A stretch of DNA of 64,000 bases from Ruminococcus sp. zg-924 (GCF_024433635.1 NZ_WNJZ01000004.1:79143-143142), one strand, 5' to 3'; positions 1 through 9,640 are shown, numbered from the stretch's first letter. The notes: generated from the letters alone by a model not told the origin. Numbers and translations: made by a program.

Positions 1-128
1 ATTGAAGCCGCCGCAAAGATGGCAAGAGCTATAATAAGGCGATGTGGTATAAAATTAACCAAAAGCACCGCCACAAGAAACGGAACGAGTATAATTCTTA
101 AAACTGTTAATTTGTTTGGCGTATTCAT
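1..128 (-). CDS. pgsA: CDP-diacylglycerol--glycerol-3-phosphate 3-phosphatidyltransferase, N-terminal part
   Basis: The reverse strand encodes 42 residues beginning MNTPNKLTVLRI and then a hydrophobic segment; the rest lies beyond the window edge. An Asn-x-Leu-Thr-x-Leu-Arg opening followed at once by a membrane span is characteristic of PgsA, which makes phosphatidylglycerol phosphate at the membrane. It starts 24 bases after rimO with a GGTGAG ribosome site, and the rimO-pgsA order is common in Firmicutes. The catalytic CDP-alcohol phosphatidyltransferase motif is not in view, so the call rests on the N-terminus and the context. Confidence 0.8.
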   Translation of the reverse strand, partial: MNTPNKLTVLRIILVPFLVAVLLVNFIPHRLIIALAIFAAAS

Positions 129-152
129 TGAAGCTCACCAATTTTCTATAAT

Positions 153-1481
153 TTACTCCATTGTGCCTATTGGGTCGCAGGATAGACAATCATCAATTTT
201 AACGGTGACAAAATCGCCCGGTTGCGGCTTTGCACCGTTTGTTGTGAAGAAAACCTTTCCGTCAACATCGGGGGAGTCTGCTGCACTTCTGCCGAAATAG
301 CACTCGGCATAGCGGTCAAAGCCTTCACAAAGCACAGTAATGCTTTTGCCGATAAGGCTTTGGCAGTATTCATACATAATGCCCTGCTGCTGTTCCATTA
401 TTATGTCTTGACGTTTAAGCTTTATTTCTTCATCAATTTGATTTTCCATTTCAGCAGCTGGTGTTCCCTCCTCACGGGAGTAGGCAAAGCAGCCAAGCCT
501 TTCAAACTTTATTTTTCCGACAAACTCAGAAAGCTCCTCAAAGTCCTGCTCGCTCTCACCGGGAAAGCCTGTGATGAGAGTTGTTCTTAGTACAACTCCG
601 GGAATTTTTGTTCGTATTTTTTCAATAAGCGCTTCAAGCTGCTCTGCGCTTCCACGGCGGTTCATAGCTTTAAGCACATTTTTGTTGCAGTGCTGAAGCG
701 GTAAATCTATATACTTTAGTATTTTATCATTTTCTGCTATTGTGTCAAGCAAATTATCTGTTATTCTGTCGGGGTAGCAATACAAAAGCCTTATCCATTT
801 AAGCTTATCAATTTTTACAAGCTCACGCAGAAGCCGGTCAAGCACAGGCTTGCCGTATAAATCCTCGCCGTAGCGTGTTGTATCCTGCGCTATAATTATA
901 AGCTCTTGCACTCCCTTTTCGGCAAGATTATTTGCCTCGTCAATAAGAGCTTCCATCTTGCGGCTGCGGAATTTGCCCCTGATTAGCGGAATAGCGCAGT
1001 AGGTACAGCAGTTGTCGCAGCCCTCCGAGATTTTAAGGTATGCGTAATACGGCGGTGTGCTTTGAAGCCTGCCGCCCTCAAGGGGAAGGCAGAGCTTGTT
1101 TGGAAAGGCTGTGACCTTCTCACCGTTTAAAACTCTGTCAACTGTTAAGGCTATATTTGCATTGTCGCCAATTCCAACAACTGCGTCAACCTCGTAAAGC
1201 TCCTTAATCACCTCGTCCTTGTACCTTTCAGCAAGGCAACCTGTAACGATAATAGCCTTGATTTTGCCCTCTTTTTTAAGCTGTGCAAGCTCCAATATCT
1301 CATCAATGCTCTCCTGCTTTGCCTGCTCAATAAAGCCGCAGGTGTTCACAATTGCAACATCTGCAAGGGAGGCTTCATTAACTATCTGATAGCCTGCCTG
1401 GCGCAGTGAAAACAGCAGCATTTCTGCATCAACCTGATTTTTAGCGCAGCCAAGGCTGACCATTCCAACTCTAATTGACAT
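153..1481 (-). CDS. rimO: Ribosomal protein S12 methylthiotransferase RimO
   Basis: A radical-SAM enzyme that adds a methylthio group to an aspartate of ribosomal protein S12. Three N-terminal cysteines (residues 12, 48 and 82) would hold one 4Fe-4S cluster and the CxxxCxxC motif (155, 159, 162) the radical-SAM cluster; a TRAM-like C-terminal domain follows. The length of 442 residues fits the family. I chose the ATG at 1481. A TTG nine bases upstream overlaps the recX stop, but it sits only three bases from the GGAG site. It belongs to the recA-recX-rimO-pgsA run. The opening sequence (VGMVSLGCAKN) separates it from the tRNA-modifying relative MiaB. Confidence 0.93.
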   Translation of the reverse strand: MSIRVGMVSLGCAKNQVDAEMLLFSLRQAGYQIVNEASLADVAIVNTCGFIEQAKQESIDEILELAQLKKEGKIKAIIVTGCLAERYKDEVIKELYEVDAVVGIGDNANIALTVDRVLNGEKVTAFPNKLCLPLEGGRLQSTPPYYAYLKISEGCDNCCTYCAIPLIRGKFRSRKMEALIDEANNLAEKGVQELIIIAQDTTRYGEDLYGKPVLDRLLRELVKIDKLKWIRLLYCYPDRITDNLLDTIAENDKILKYIDLPLQHCNKNVLKAMNRRGSAEQLEALIEKIRTKIPGVVLRTTLITGFPGESEQDFEELSEFVGKIKFERLGCFAYSREEGTPAAEMENQIDEEIKLKRQDIIMEQQQGIMYEYCQSLIGKSITVLCEGFDRYAECYFGRSAADSPDVDGKVFFTTNGAKPQPGDFVTVKIDDCLSCDPIGTME

Positions 1482-1486
1482 ATCTA

Positions 1487-2098
1487 TCAATACTCCTCTT
1501 CGGTGTATTCCTCTATTACGGCATTAATATCGCTCCAGCAATATCCCATTCTCTGTAAGGCTGAAACTGTTTTTTTAATACCCTTTTCATCCTTTAAATA
1601 TCTTTCATACTTGCGCTCAACAAGAGCACGTATATTGTCCTGCGGGTCAAGCTCCAGCTCTGAGGTTACCTCGTCTATAAGCTCACGCTCAAAGCCCTTT
1701 TCGTAAAGCTTTTGGCGGATTCCCCGTATGGACATATGCTTTACCTCGGCAAGCTGTTCGGCATAGCGGCGAGCGTAACGCTCGTCATCAACAAAACCAA
1801 GCTCTACCATCTTGTCGGCGGCGTATTCTGAGGCTTCCTCGCTGTTCGTGCGCTTGAGCTTGTTAAAAAGCTCTTTTTTTGAATGATCGTGAAAGCCGAG
1901 CAGGTAAAGCGCCTTTTCCTTTGCACGGCGTTGTTCCGACATAACAACAAGATTGTGAAGCTGTTCGTCAGCTATTGTTACACCTTTTTTAATTCCCTCG
2001 TCAATTAAAACTCTGCTGTCGAGAGTAAAGGCAAGCTCGCCGTCTATATATAAATCACTTAAGTATTTTTTCTTTTTTACAACCGCTGTAACTGTCAT
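1487..2098 (-). CDS. recX: RecX family regulatory protein
   Basis: A 203-residue RecX homologue, which modulates RecA filament assembly and so tempers recombination and the SOS response. The family's three tandem helical repeats can be followed (about residues 60-95, 95-150 and 150-200), with the signature around the ELGFVDDERYA segment. Its start overlaps the recA stop by one base (TGATG), so translation is probably coupled to recA, the classic arrangement. The N-terminal 50 residues form the beta-rich extension seen in Gram-positive RecX. Confidence 0.92.
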   Translation of the reverse strand: MTVTAVVKKKKYLSDLYIDGELAFTLDSRVLIDEGIKKGVTIADEQLHNLVVMSEQRRAKEKALYLLGFHDHSKKELFNKLKRTNSEEASEYAADKMVELGFVDDERYARRYAEQLAEVKHMSIRGIRQKLYEKGFERELIDEVTSELELDPQDNIRALVERKYERYLKDEKGIKKTVSALQRMGYCWSDINAVIEEYTEEEY

Positions 2099-3288
2099 CA
2101 GTCTTCAACCAATATATCTATATTAGCCTTCTTTGCAGCCACTGAGCTTCTCTTGGCGGCTCTTTCGTCCTCACTGGGTGTTGTCATCGGCTCGGCTGTG
2201 TCAGTCGGTTCGGTTTCATCGTCCATCTTAGGTTTTGCCTGCTTTAAGGAGCGTGAGCTAAGCGTTTCTATGTTAGCCATAACCTTGTCCTCAATCTCCT
2301 TTGCAAGCTCAGGATTGTCGAGGAAAAGCTGCTTGACGTTGTCACGACCCTGCCCAAGCCGTGTACCCTCATAGCTGAACCATGCGCCGCTTTTGTTAAC
2401 TATGTCAGCTTCAACAGCTAGGTCCAAAAGCTCGCCTACTCTTGAAATGCCCTTACCGAACACAATGTCGAACTCAGCCTCTTTAAACGGAGGAGCAACC
2501 TTGTTTTTAACAACCTTAACCTTTGTGCGTGAACCGATTCTGTCGCCGCTTGACTTGCCTGCCTTCAACGCTTCGCCCTTTCTTACCTCTAATCTTACAG
2601 ATGAGTAAAACTTAAGCGCACGTCCGCCGGGAGTTACCTCAGGGTTACCGTAAACAACGCCGACCTTTTCACGAAGCTGGTTAATAAAGATGGCAACGCA
2701 GTTTGACTTTGAAATTGCGCCTGCAAGCTTTCTAAGTGCCTGCGACATAAGTCTTGCCTGCACACCAACGTGAGAGTCGCCCATATCGCCCTCAATTTCC
2801 TGCTTTGTAACAAGAGCCGCAACGGAGTCGAGTACTATAACATCGATAGCGCCTGAGCGAATAAGAGCCTCGGTTATTTCAAGAGCCTGTTCACCTGTGT
2901 CCGGCTGAGAAACAAGCAGATTATCAATGTCAACGCCAAGAGCGGCGGCATATACAGGGTCAAGGGCGTGCTCAACGTCAATAAACGCTACGTTACCGCC
3001 GTTCTTCTGACCTTCTGCGATACAGTGCAGTGAAAGTGTTGTTTTACCGGAGGATTCGGGTCCGTATATTTCAACAATTCTTCCTCTCGGAAGGCCACCG
3101 ATACCGAGAGCTATATCAAGAGTAAGGCTGCCGGTTGAAATATGCTCAATATTGAGCGAGCTGTTCTGTCCAAGGCGCATAATTGCACCCTTGCCGTATT
3201 GTTTTTCAATTTGGCTCAAGGCCGTTTCAAGAGCCTTTTGTTTTTTATCGTCCGTCTTTTTTACTTCTTGTTTCTTTTCAGTTGCCAT
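2098..3288 (-). CDS. recA: Recombinase RecA
   Basis: RecA forms ATP-dependent filaments on single-stranded DNA, drives homologous recombination and stimulates LexA self-cleavage. The Walker A motif GPESSGKT is at residues 76-83; a [14 protein letters not shown] segment and the L1/L2 DNA-binding loops follow. The 396-residue length includes an N-terminal Lys-rich stretch and a charged Ser/Glu/Thr C-terminal tail of about 60 residues, somewhat longer than usual. It has its own promoter immediately upstream, overlapped on the transcript side by a palindrome, and is cotranscribed with recX. Confidence 0.98.
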   Translation of the reverse strand: MATEKKQEVKKTDDKKQKALETALSQIEKQYGKGAIMRLGQNSSLNIEHISTGSLTLDIALGIGGLPRGRIVEIYGPESSGKTTLSLHCIAEGQKNGGNVAFIDVEHALDPVYAAALGVDIDNLLVSQPDTGEQALEITEALIRSGAIDVIVLDSVAALVTKQEIEGDMGDSHVGVQARLMSQALRKLAGAISKSNCVAIFINQLREKVGVVYGNPEVTPGGRALKFYSSVRLEVRKGEALKAGKSSGDRIGSRTKVKVVKNKVAPPFKEAEFDIVFGKGISRVGELLDLAVEADIVNKSGAWFSYEGTRLGQGRDNVKQLFLDNPELAKEIEDKVMANIETLSSRSLKQAKPKMDDETEPTDTAEPMTTPSEDERAAKRSSVAAKKANIDILVED

Positions 3289-3324
3289 TTGTGATACCTC
3301 CGATTAAGTAAAACTTTATAAAAT

Positions 3325-3340
3325 ATAGTGAATTTACTAT
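3325..3340. promoter_or_regulatory. Palindrome at the recA transcription start (candidate operator)
   Basis: ATAGTGAATTTACTAT is a 16-base near-perfect inverted repeat (ATAGT/ACTAT arms). It lies just downstream of the recA -10 box, where a repressor would block initiation. It does not match the usual Firmicutes LexA box (GAAC-N4-GTTC), and I see no such box elsewhere in the promoter. It could be a divergent LexA site, another repressor's site or chance. Confidence 0.4.
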
Positions 3341-3343
3341 GTA

Positions 3344-3372
3344 ATTATACAAGAAATACGCATAAAAAGCAA
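3344..3372 (-). promoter_or_regulatory. recA promoter
   Basis: On the reverse strand a TTGCTT -35 box (3367-3372) and a perfect TATAAT -10 box (3344-3349) are separated by 17 bases. They lie about 55 bases before the recA start codon, so recA is probably transcribed separately from prmC upstream. Confidence 0.75.
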
Positions 3373-3417
3373 TAAAAACATACCTATATGAGGAGCAAAG
3401 GGAGTTTTATTGTACAG

Positions 3418-4263
3418 TTATTTTAAGAAACCATATATGCATCTTTTGATTTCACCAAGGTCACGCTCAAAGCCTATGTTTTCAAAGCCTGCATTCTCCA
3501 TAAGCTTGCGCACAGATTCGTATTGTCCCTCGCCAAGCTCAAAGCAGAGCATACCGCCGCACCTAAGCTTACTGCTCCAATTTTTTATTATGCTGCGGTA
3601 AAACATAAGTCCGTCTGCTCCGCCGTCAAGGGCGGTTTTCGGTTCAAACTGCACCTCTGTCTGGAGAGTTTTAATCTCGTCACTTTCAATATACGGCGGA
3701 TTTGAGATTATGAGGTCGAGGGGTTCATATTGAATGTTATCATAATTCTTTAGAACATCAGCCTTAAAAGCTCTTACGTTTTCAGTTCCGTTAAGGCGGA
3801 TGTTTTTTTCAAGATAGGAAAAAGCCTCGTCATAAAGTTCCACAGCTAAAACAGAGCAGTCAAGCTCTTTTGCAAGTGAGATTGCTATTGCGCCTGTGCC
3901 TGAGCATAAGTCTATAATTTTAAGGTTTTGCCTGCCCTTAAGAGCGTTTATTGCGGCTTCAACAACGCACTGCGTATCCTCTCGTGGAATTAGTACGCCT
4001 GTGCCAACATAGAAGTCATTGCCCATAAATTGCCATTTGCCGAGTATATATTGCAGAGGCTCGCCGTTTGCACGTCTGTTGGCAAGGGTGTTGAGCATTG
4101 CCTCCTTTTGTGGGTCGGCATTGTCACAGCCGTGAATTATAAGACCATGGCGGTTAAGCGAGAACACCTGCTCAAACAGGCATAATGCATCAAAGACGGG
4201 AGAGTCAACCCCCGCCTTTTTTAAGTTTTGTTTAGTTTGTATGTAGAGTTCGTTTAGGGTCAT
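3418..4263 (-). CDS. prmC: Peptide chain release factor N5-glutamine methyltransferase
   Basis: PrmC (HemK) methylates the glutamine of the GGQ motif in release factors RF1 and RF2. The 281-residue protein has the helical N-terminal substrate-binding domain (about 1-85), the AdoMet-binding Gly-rich loop (DLCSGTGAIA, about residues 117-126) and the diagnostic NPPY active-site motif in the ISNPPYIES segment. Its start overlaps the stop of the DUF1385 gene (ATGA), so the two are translationally coupled, a pairing common in Clostridia. Confidence 0.93.
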   Translation of the reverse strand: MTLNELYIQTKQNLKKAGVDSPVFDALCLFEQVFSLNRHGLIIHGCDNADPQKEAMLNTLANRRANGEPLQYILGKWQFMGNDFYVGTGVLIPREDTQCVVEAAINALKGRQNLKIIDLCSGTGAIAISLAKELDCSVLAVELYDEAFSYLEKNIRLNGTENVRAFKADVLKNYDNIQYEPLDLIISNPPYIESDEIKTLQTEVQFEPKTALDGGADGLMFYRSIIKNWSSKLRCGGMLCFELGEGQYESVRKLMENAGFENIGFERDLGEIKRCIYGFLK

Positions 4264-5228
4264 TGTTGTACCAAATCTTCTCCGTTTTCCGGAATAACAG
4301 CCTCCATTGCCTCTATGGCAACCTCAATCATCTTATCGTCAGGCTCTCTTGTCGTAATTCTCTGCGCCCAGATCCCGGGAGCCGCAATTATTCTGGTAAG
4401 TAAATTGTTATGCTTGCCGCAAAGCTTGATAAGCTCATAGCCTACGCCGCAGGAAAGGGGCAGCAGAAGAATTTTAACGGCAGCACGTAAAAAAGGATTT
4501 GAAATGTGAATAAAAAGTCCTATGATAATGCCGATTAAAATCATAATAACCATAAAGCTTGTACCGCAGCGAGGATGAAAACGCCTTTGGCGGCGAACAT
4601 TCTCAACGGTAAGCTCAAGCTCGTTTTCGTAGCAGAAAATTGTCTTATGCTCAGCACCGTGATACATAAATACTCTCTTCATATCGGACATCTGAGAGCA
4701 AACGATTATGTAAACAAGAAACAGCACAATTCTGATTATTCCCTCAAAAACGCTTCTTGCAAGCCACGATTCATGGAACTGCGGCGATATGTAGTTTGTG
4801 AGGTCAAAAAGACCGCTCGGCGCAACGAAGAACAGCAAAATTGCTATTCCAACGCCCAGCACAGCGGAAAGCACCATAAGAACCTTCATAAACTTATCGC
4901 CAAATTTTTTGTCTATCCATTTTTCAAACTTAGACGGCTCCTCCTGTTCGTCCTCAGGGATACTGTCGATTGCCTTTTCGGCGGAAAGCATAAGAGCCTT
5001 ATAGCTTAAGCGCATTGAGTCGATAAGACCTGCTATTCCCCTAATGAACGGAACCTTGAAGATTTTGAACCGCTCGGAAAGGCTTGTAAAGGTTAGGTCC
5101 TCCGTGTAAATTTCATCCTCACCTGTGCGAACAGCAACAGTGGTTCGTTTAGGACCTCTCATCATTATGCCCTCAATCAGAGCAGAGCCGCCGATAGAGG
5201 TGATTCTTTTTGTGTTGTATTTTGACAT
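4260..5228 (-). CDS. DUF1385 (YqhQ-like) membrane protein
   Basis: A 322-residue protein of the DUF1385 family, recognised from the GGSALIEGIMMRGP opening, the YHGAEHKTI motif near residue 190 and the RCGTSF motif near residue 222. Membrane spans are visible at about residues 116-135, 160-178, 222-242 and 246-265. The biochemical function of the family is not established. It sits 11 bases after the histidine kinase gene and overlaps prmC, as it does in many Firmicutes. The start is set by an AAGGAG site. Confidence 0.88.
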   Translation of the reverse strand: MSKYNTKRITSIGGSALIEGIMMRGPKRTTVAVRTGEDEIYTEDLTFTSLSERFKIFKVPFIRGIAGLIDSMRLSYKALMLSAEKAIDSIPEDEQEEPSKFEKWIDKKFGDKFMKVLMVLSAVLGVGIAILLFFVAPSGLFDLTNYISPQFHESWLARSVFEGIIRIVLFLVYIIVCSQMSDMKRVFMYHGAEHKTIFCYENELELTVENVRRQRRFHPRCGTSFMVIMILIGIIIGLFIHISNPFLRAAVKILLLPLSCGVGYELIKLCGKHNNLLTRIIAAPGIWAQRITTREPDDKMIEVAIEAMEAVIPENGEDLVQQ

Positions 5229-5239
5229 TAGATTGCTCC

Positions 5240-6679
5240 TTAGATGTTATTTGAGTTATCTTCTTCCTTTAAAACTGGGAATACAAGCGTTACGGTTGTA
5301 CCAATTCCCTCGGTGCTTTCAATAGTCAGCGAGCCTTTGTGAAGCTGCATTATCTCGTCTGCAACTGCAAGACCAATGCCGCTGCCTCTGATAGTATGAT
5401 TTGCCTTATAGAACTTTTCCTTAATTCTCGGCAAATGCTCGGCAGGAATACCGCAGCCGTTATCGCTTATTGCTATAATTACATTGTCGCTGTTGCTTGT
5501 AACCTGAATTCCGATAACTCCGCTTGACGGTGTGTATTTTAAGGCGTTGTCAATTATATTGATAAACACCTGCTTAATTCTGTTTTTATCGCCCATAACA
5601 GGCGGAATAAATTCCGGTTCATCATAGAGAAGGTGTTTGCTTTCTGACAAGGCACGTTCTCTGAGCATATAAATAGCCTCGTCAAGCTCGGCAAGAAGGT
5701 CGATTTTGTCCATCATAAGCAACATTCTGCCCTCTTGAATTCGTGAGAAGTCCAAAAGCTCCTCAACTATGCCGGTGAGCCTTTCTGATTCACCGACTAT
5801 AACGCTCATACCCTTATTCATAATAACCGGGTCAAAGGTTTCACTTGCACGCATTGTTTCAGCCCAGCCCTTAATTGCTGTAAGCGGTGTGCGAAGCTCA
5901 TGTGAAACAGAGGAGATAAAGTCATTTTTTAACTTTTCAGATGCGGCAAGCTCGCTTGCCATATTGTTAATGCTGTCGCTCAGCTCTCCGATTTCATCAT
6001 CGTAAAGCTTTTCAACTGTTGTTTCAAAGTCACCGCCTGCGATTCGCCTTGTTGTAGCAGACATTTCCTTAATAGGAATGACGATTGAGCGTATGAAATA
6101 TGCGCCGGAGTTAATTATAAAGTAAACAATCAAAAGTGCGGCGAAGATAATAAGAGAGATTGATACAAAAATCTTTCTGTTTGCGGCTTCAAGTGAAACA
6201 ACGTAACGTACAGCGCCGATAGAATCACCGCCGGTTGTCTTGATAACACGGGTAACAGCCATTACGCTTTCACCGCTGTTGAGCTTACCGCTCCACACGG
6301 CAAAATTATCGTCGCTTTTCAAAGCGTTTTGGTAGTCCGGCATAGCCTCGTTTTCATCGGGGAAAAAGCCTGTTGAGGTGATTATAACCTCTCCGTTTGA
6401 ATTGATAACGAGAAGCTCCATAAGCTCTTTGTCGGGAAAGGACTCAACATAGCTTCTTGCAGTTTGGGTGAAGCTGTTACTGTCGGCAGACAGATATGTG
6501 CTGAAAAAGTTAGTAAGCTCGTTGCTTCTGCCGGCGATTGTCTGCTGAATTCCGTTGTAAAAGAAGTTTTGAATGGCAAATGAAAGAGATGTTACGAGAA
6601 GCACAATAATAACAAGAAAAACTCCAAGAGTATTTATTATCCATCTTTTGGTGATACTGCCCTTTCGCCATTTCTTCAT
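5240..6679 (-). CDS. Membrane sensor histidine kinase with HAMP domain
   Basis: A 479-residue class I kinase. It has TM1 (about 15-37), an extracytoplasmic sensor (38-168, with an INSNGEVI segment typical of single-Cache or PAS-like sensors), TM2 (170-193), HAMP (194-246), HisKA with phospho-acceptor His260 in SHELRTP, and an HATPase with the N box (NIIDNALKYTP), DNGCGIP and GSGIGLAV. It would phosphorylate the response regulator encoded 35 bases upstream. The overall plan resembles PhoR/WalK/ResE-type kinases but no cytoplasmic PAS domain is visible. The ligand cannot be told from sequence. Confidence 0.92.
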   Translation of the reverse strand: MKKWRKGSITKRWIINTLGVFLVIIVLLVTSLSFAIQNFFYNGIQQTIAGRSNELTNFFSTYLSADSNSFTQTARSYVESFPDKELMELLVINSNGEVIITSTGFFPDENEAMPDYQNALKSDDNFAVWSGKLNSGESVMAVTRVIKTTGGDSIGAVRYVVSLEAANRKIFVSISLIIFAALLIVYFIINSGAYFIRSIVIPIKEMSATTRRIAGGDFETTVEKLYDDEIGELSDSINNMASELAASEKLKNDFISSVSHELRTPLTAIKGWAETMRASETFDPVIMNKGMSVIVGESERLTGIVEELLDFSRIQEGRMLLMMDKIDLLAELDEAIYMLRERALSESKHLLYDEPEFIPPVMGDKNRIKQVFINIIDNALKYTPSSGVIGIQVTSNSDNVIIAISDNGCGIPAEHLPRIKEKFYKANHTIRGSGIGLAVADEIMQLHKGSLTIESTEGIGTTVTLVFPVLKEEDNSNNI

Positions 6680-6714
6680 TGTGCTTCCTCCTCTCTTTCA
6701 ATAAATAGTTATTA

Positions 6715-7437
6715 TTATTTACTCTTCTTTTTCGGGTTTTCTGCGTCCCACTTATAGCCAAGCCCCCAAACCGTAACGATATACTGCGGGTTGCTCGGCT
6801 CATCTTCAATTTTCATTCTGAGTCGGCGAATATTTACATCTACAATTTTTTCCTCGCCAACATACGCCTCGCCCCAAACGTGGTTCAGAATATCTGTTCT
6901 GTCAAGAGCTGCACCCGGATTGGAGAAGAAATACTCCATAATCTGGAATTCAACCTGAGTAAGCTCTATCATCTTGCCGTTTTTGAGCAGGGCACGGTTG
7001 CGCAGATTCAATATAAAGTCGCCTGATTCAAGCTCTTCCTTATAGCTTGTGCTGCGCTCCTGCGCAAGCATAACACGGCGGTGGAGAGAGTCAACCCTTG
7101 CAGTAAGCTCAGATGGGCTGAACGGCTTTGTAACATAGTCGTCGGCACCCAGCATAAGGCCTGTTACCTTGTCCATTTCCTGAGTTTTTGCGGTAAGCAT
7201 AATAATGCCGATGCCGCCGTTGCGGCTGCGAAGCTCCTTGCAAACGGAGAAACCGTCAATACCCGGCATCATAATATCGAGGATTGCTACGTCAAAATCG
7301 CCGTTGTGCTCCTCGTATTTTGCAAGAGCGTCCTCGCCGCAGTTTGCCTCAACCACATTGTAGCCGGCACGCTTAAGATTAATTACAACAAAGTCACGGA
7401 TAACGTCCTCGTCCTCACATACTAATATTTTTTTCAT
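6715..7437 (-). CDS. OmpR/PhoB-family response regulator
   Basis: A 240-residue two-domain regulator. The receiver domain has the acidic pair at residues 8-11, phospho-acceptor Asp54 (AILDIMMPG) and Lys in VTKPFSPSEL; a winged-helix DNA-binding domain fills residues 135-235 (RRLRMKIE recognition helix, ending GLGYKW). I start it at the ATG at 7437, nine bases from AAAGG, rather than the TTG at 7446. It is cotranscribed with the histidine kinase, its likely partner. The pair is KinPhoR/ResDE-like, but no ortholog is assigned. Confidence 0.92.
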   Translation of the reverse strand: MKKILVCEDEDVIRDFVVINLKRAGYNVVEANCGEDALAKYEEHNGDFDVAILDIMMPGIDGFSVCKELRSRNGGIGIIMLTAKTQEMDKVTGLMLGADDYVTKPFSPSELTARVDSLHRRVMLAQERSTSYKEELESGDFILNLRNRALLKNGKMIELTQVEFQIMEYFFSNPGAALDRTDILNHVWGEAYVGEEKIVDVNIRRLRMKIEDEPSNPQYIVTVWGLGYKWDAENPKKKSK

Positions 7438-7468
7438 TTTCAACAACCTTTCCTTAAATTCTCGATAA

Positions 7469-8887
7469 TTATTTTTTGGTCAGCTTCAGATAGTTTGGAA
7501 TTTTGTTAAGCGACATTGCAATTCCCTTTGTATTTTCTGTTTCAGACGGTATATTTACCGTATAAACAATATCGCCGTAATCGCCGACCTCTATGTAATC
7601 GTTGTTTTTTGTGTTGGTCCATTCCTGTGCCGAGAAAACCTGTATTGTCAGCAGCTTGTCGCCGAGCGAGCCTTCTGCATATTCTGTATCGGTTTCATTT
7701 TCGTTATCGCTATCGTTATTGCTATCATTATCACTTGTCTTATTCCATAGATAGAAGGTCAGCGAATTGCCGGAGATAGAATTTCTTGCTGTTACCTTGC
7801 CCTTCCATTCGTCCGGAATAATGAAGTAATAGCCCTTTTCGGCATTAGTTACGGTTTCAATGAGAGGTGAGAGTGTGTCAGTTGACGGTGTGTAGCTGTT
7901 CCAAGTGGTCTGAAACGCCACAAGCTTTGTGCCTTCATTGCTGTTGTGAGGCATAAGAGTAAGGATAGGTATATCTGTTAAGCCGTTTTCATCAATGTCC
8001 GTACATACAGCTTCATTTGAAGGACGTATTGTTGGGTTCAGCGAAGTTTTGTCGTCGCTTTGCACGTAAAGAGGGTTAACGAGGTTGGAGCTTTTTTTAT
8101 CCCAATATATAAATTGAGTTTCGCTCTCACCGCTGACGCCGAAGGTGTCAACAAAAATACCGGAGGTTACTTTTGTTGCCTTGCCAAATCTGAAATTCAG
8201 ATATTGGTTTGCGGCATTGCTCATAGCGACAGAGGAGCGTGTGAAGATAGATTTGGATTCGTCGTCATACTGAAGCATCTTTACATTAGCATCTGCACTT
8301 TCGCTTACAAGCGAGAACAGCATAATGCTCTGTTTTTTATCGCCGTTCATATCGGCAAGCATAAACTCGTTGTATGTATCCTTAACCTTAAGCTCGGCGG
8401 TTGTTTTTTCCTGAACAATATATGCGCTTAGGGTGCAAACGCTTCCGTTTTTATCGCTCCAGCCTACAATAACGTCAAGCGTGCCGTTGCCTGTTATGTC
8501 GCCGATTTCGACCTTATCAACGTCTGTATTGCCGCCGGGATAGTCACCAATATCCTTCCAGGTGCCGCCAAAGTTTTTGATAAGAAGTATGCGTGTAGGC
8601 TCTTCGTTGCCGGACGGTTTGTAAAAGACAATTGACTCGTTTACATCATCGCCGTCAAGGTCTTTGTCTATAATAGCGGAACGGTAGCTGCCGTCCTTGG
8701 GGTACTTCAGTGTGTAGTCGCCGCCCGCTTTTTCCTCTATTATTTCCTGAATCTGTGCTTTGTCGCCCGTTGTTCTCGGCGGACGAAGCAGATTTGAATT
8801 GTCAAAGCCGCCGGATGCGCATCCTGTAAGCATTGTGCCTGCAAGTATTAATGCAGTAATTGCTATCGCCTTTATTTTCTTGTTCAT
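7469..8887 (-). CDS. Lipoprotein with Asp-rich FG-GAP/VCBS-like repeats
   Basis: A 472-residue exported lipoprotein: a hydrophobic signal with lipobox LTGC (lipidated Cys23). At least four Asp/Gly-rich loops of the D-x-D/N-G-x-x-D kind are seen (about residues 74-85, 129-138, 179-188 and near 305), as in calcium-binding beta-propeller blades of FG-GAP/VCBS proteins. A low-complexity Asp/Asn/Glu stretch lies near residue 400. It sits between trmB and the two-component genes with short gaps, so it may be an accessory to that signalling system; this is inference. I do not recognise a named family. Confidence 0.7.
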   Translation of the reverse strand: MNKKIKAIAITALILAGTMLTGCASGGFDNSNLLRPPRTTGDKAQIQEIIEEKAGGDYTLKYPKDGSYRSAIIDKDLDGDDVNESIVFYKPSGNEEPTRILLIKNFGGTWKDIGDYPGGNTDVDKVEIGDITGNGTLDVIVGWSDKNGSVCTLSAYIVQEKTTAELKVKDTYNEFMLADMNGDKKQSIMLFSLVSESADANVKMLQYDDESKSIFTRSSVAMSNAANQYLNFRFGKATKVTSGIFVDTFGVSGESETQFIYWDKKSSNLVNPLYVQSDDKTSLNPTIRPSNEAVCTDIDENGLTDIPILTLMPHNSNEGTKLVAFQTTWNSYTPSTDTLSPLIETVTNAEKGYYFIIPDEWKGKVTARNSISGNSLTFYLWNKTSDNDSNNDSDNENETDTEYAEGSLGDKLLTIQVFSAQEWTNTKNNDYIEVGDYGDIVYTVNIPSETENTKGIAMSLNKIPNYLKLTKK

Positions 8888-8924
8888 AAGTCCGCCTCCC
8901 TTCGGGTCGGTTTAATTTCTTATT

Positions 8925-9596
8925 TCATTTAGTTACAAAGCAGCAGTAGGTCGGTTTGCCCATTTCTGTGAACATTTTCTCGTGCTCTGTTTCGTAATTT
9001 ACAAAGCCGCTTGGCAGGTTTTCGGGTGGCTCGTTGTGTAAATCCCTTGATATAAAGGTTGTTTTCAAGCTGCACTGCTCAAAGTATTCAAGGGTTTCGC
9101 AGAAAAGCTCCTCATCATCTGTTTTGAATCTTATCTCGCCGCCGGGGATAAGGAACTGCTTATACATTTCAAGCTTTTTTGGAAATGTAAGACGGCGTTT
9201 TTTGTGTTTTCCACGAGGCCAAGGATTACAGAAATTTATGTATATCCTCTCGATTTTATCATCACTTGAAATGATTTTATCAATTTGCTCCACGTTGTAT
9301 GCTGCAAGCACAATGTTGTCAACGCTTTTTCCGTTGTCGTCAAACAGCTTGACTATTGTTCTGCGTGCAACACCAAGCATATCGCTTTTTATATCTATTG
9401 CAAGAAAGTTTATATCAGGATTGTCAAGGGCACATTTTGCAACAAAGGTTCCCTTGCCGCAGCCAAGCTCAAGGTGAAGCGGCTGCTCTTTTTTAAATTT
9501 GCTCTGCCATTTTCCTATGCAGTCAGTCGGCTGTTTTGCGTAAAAATCGCAGCGGTCAAGCTCCGGCTGTGCCCAAGGCTTTTTTCTTATTCTCAT
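8925..9596 (-). CDS. trmB: tRNA (guanine-N7-)-methyltransferase
   Basis: TrmB makes m7G46 in tRNAs. The 223-residue protein has the AdoMet-binding LELGCGKGTF loop (about residues 44-53), the INFCNPWPRGKHKKRR motif (family consensus NFSDPWPKKRHxKRR) and the C-terminal TEHEKMF segment. The ATG at 9596 is preferred to a TTG two codons upstream by its spacing from a GGTG site. It is the first gene of a six-gene minus-strand run with a strong promoter just upstream. Confidence 0.93.
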   Translation of the reverse strand: MRIRKKPWAQPELDRCDFYAKQPTDCIGKWQSKFKKEQPLHLELGCGKGTFVAKCALDNPDINFLAIDIKSDMLGVARRTIVKLFDDNGKSVDNIVLAAYNVEQIDKIISSDDKIERIYINFCNPWPRGKHKKRRLTFPKKLEMYKQFLIPGGEIRFKTDDEELFCETLEYFEQCSLKTTFISRDLHNEPPENLPSGFVNYETEHEKMFTEMGKPTYCCFVTK

Positions 9597-9640
9597 TATC
9601 AATTCACCGTATATTTATATGACTTTTCATTTATCACTTA

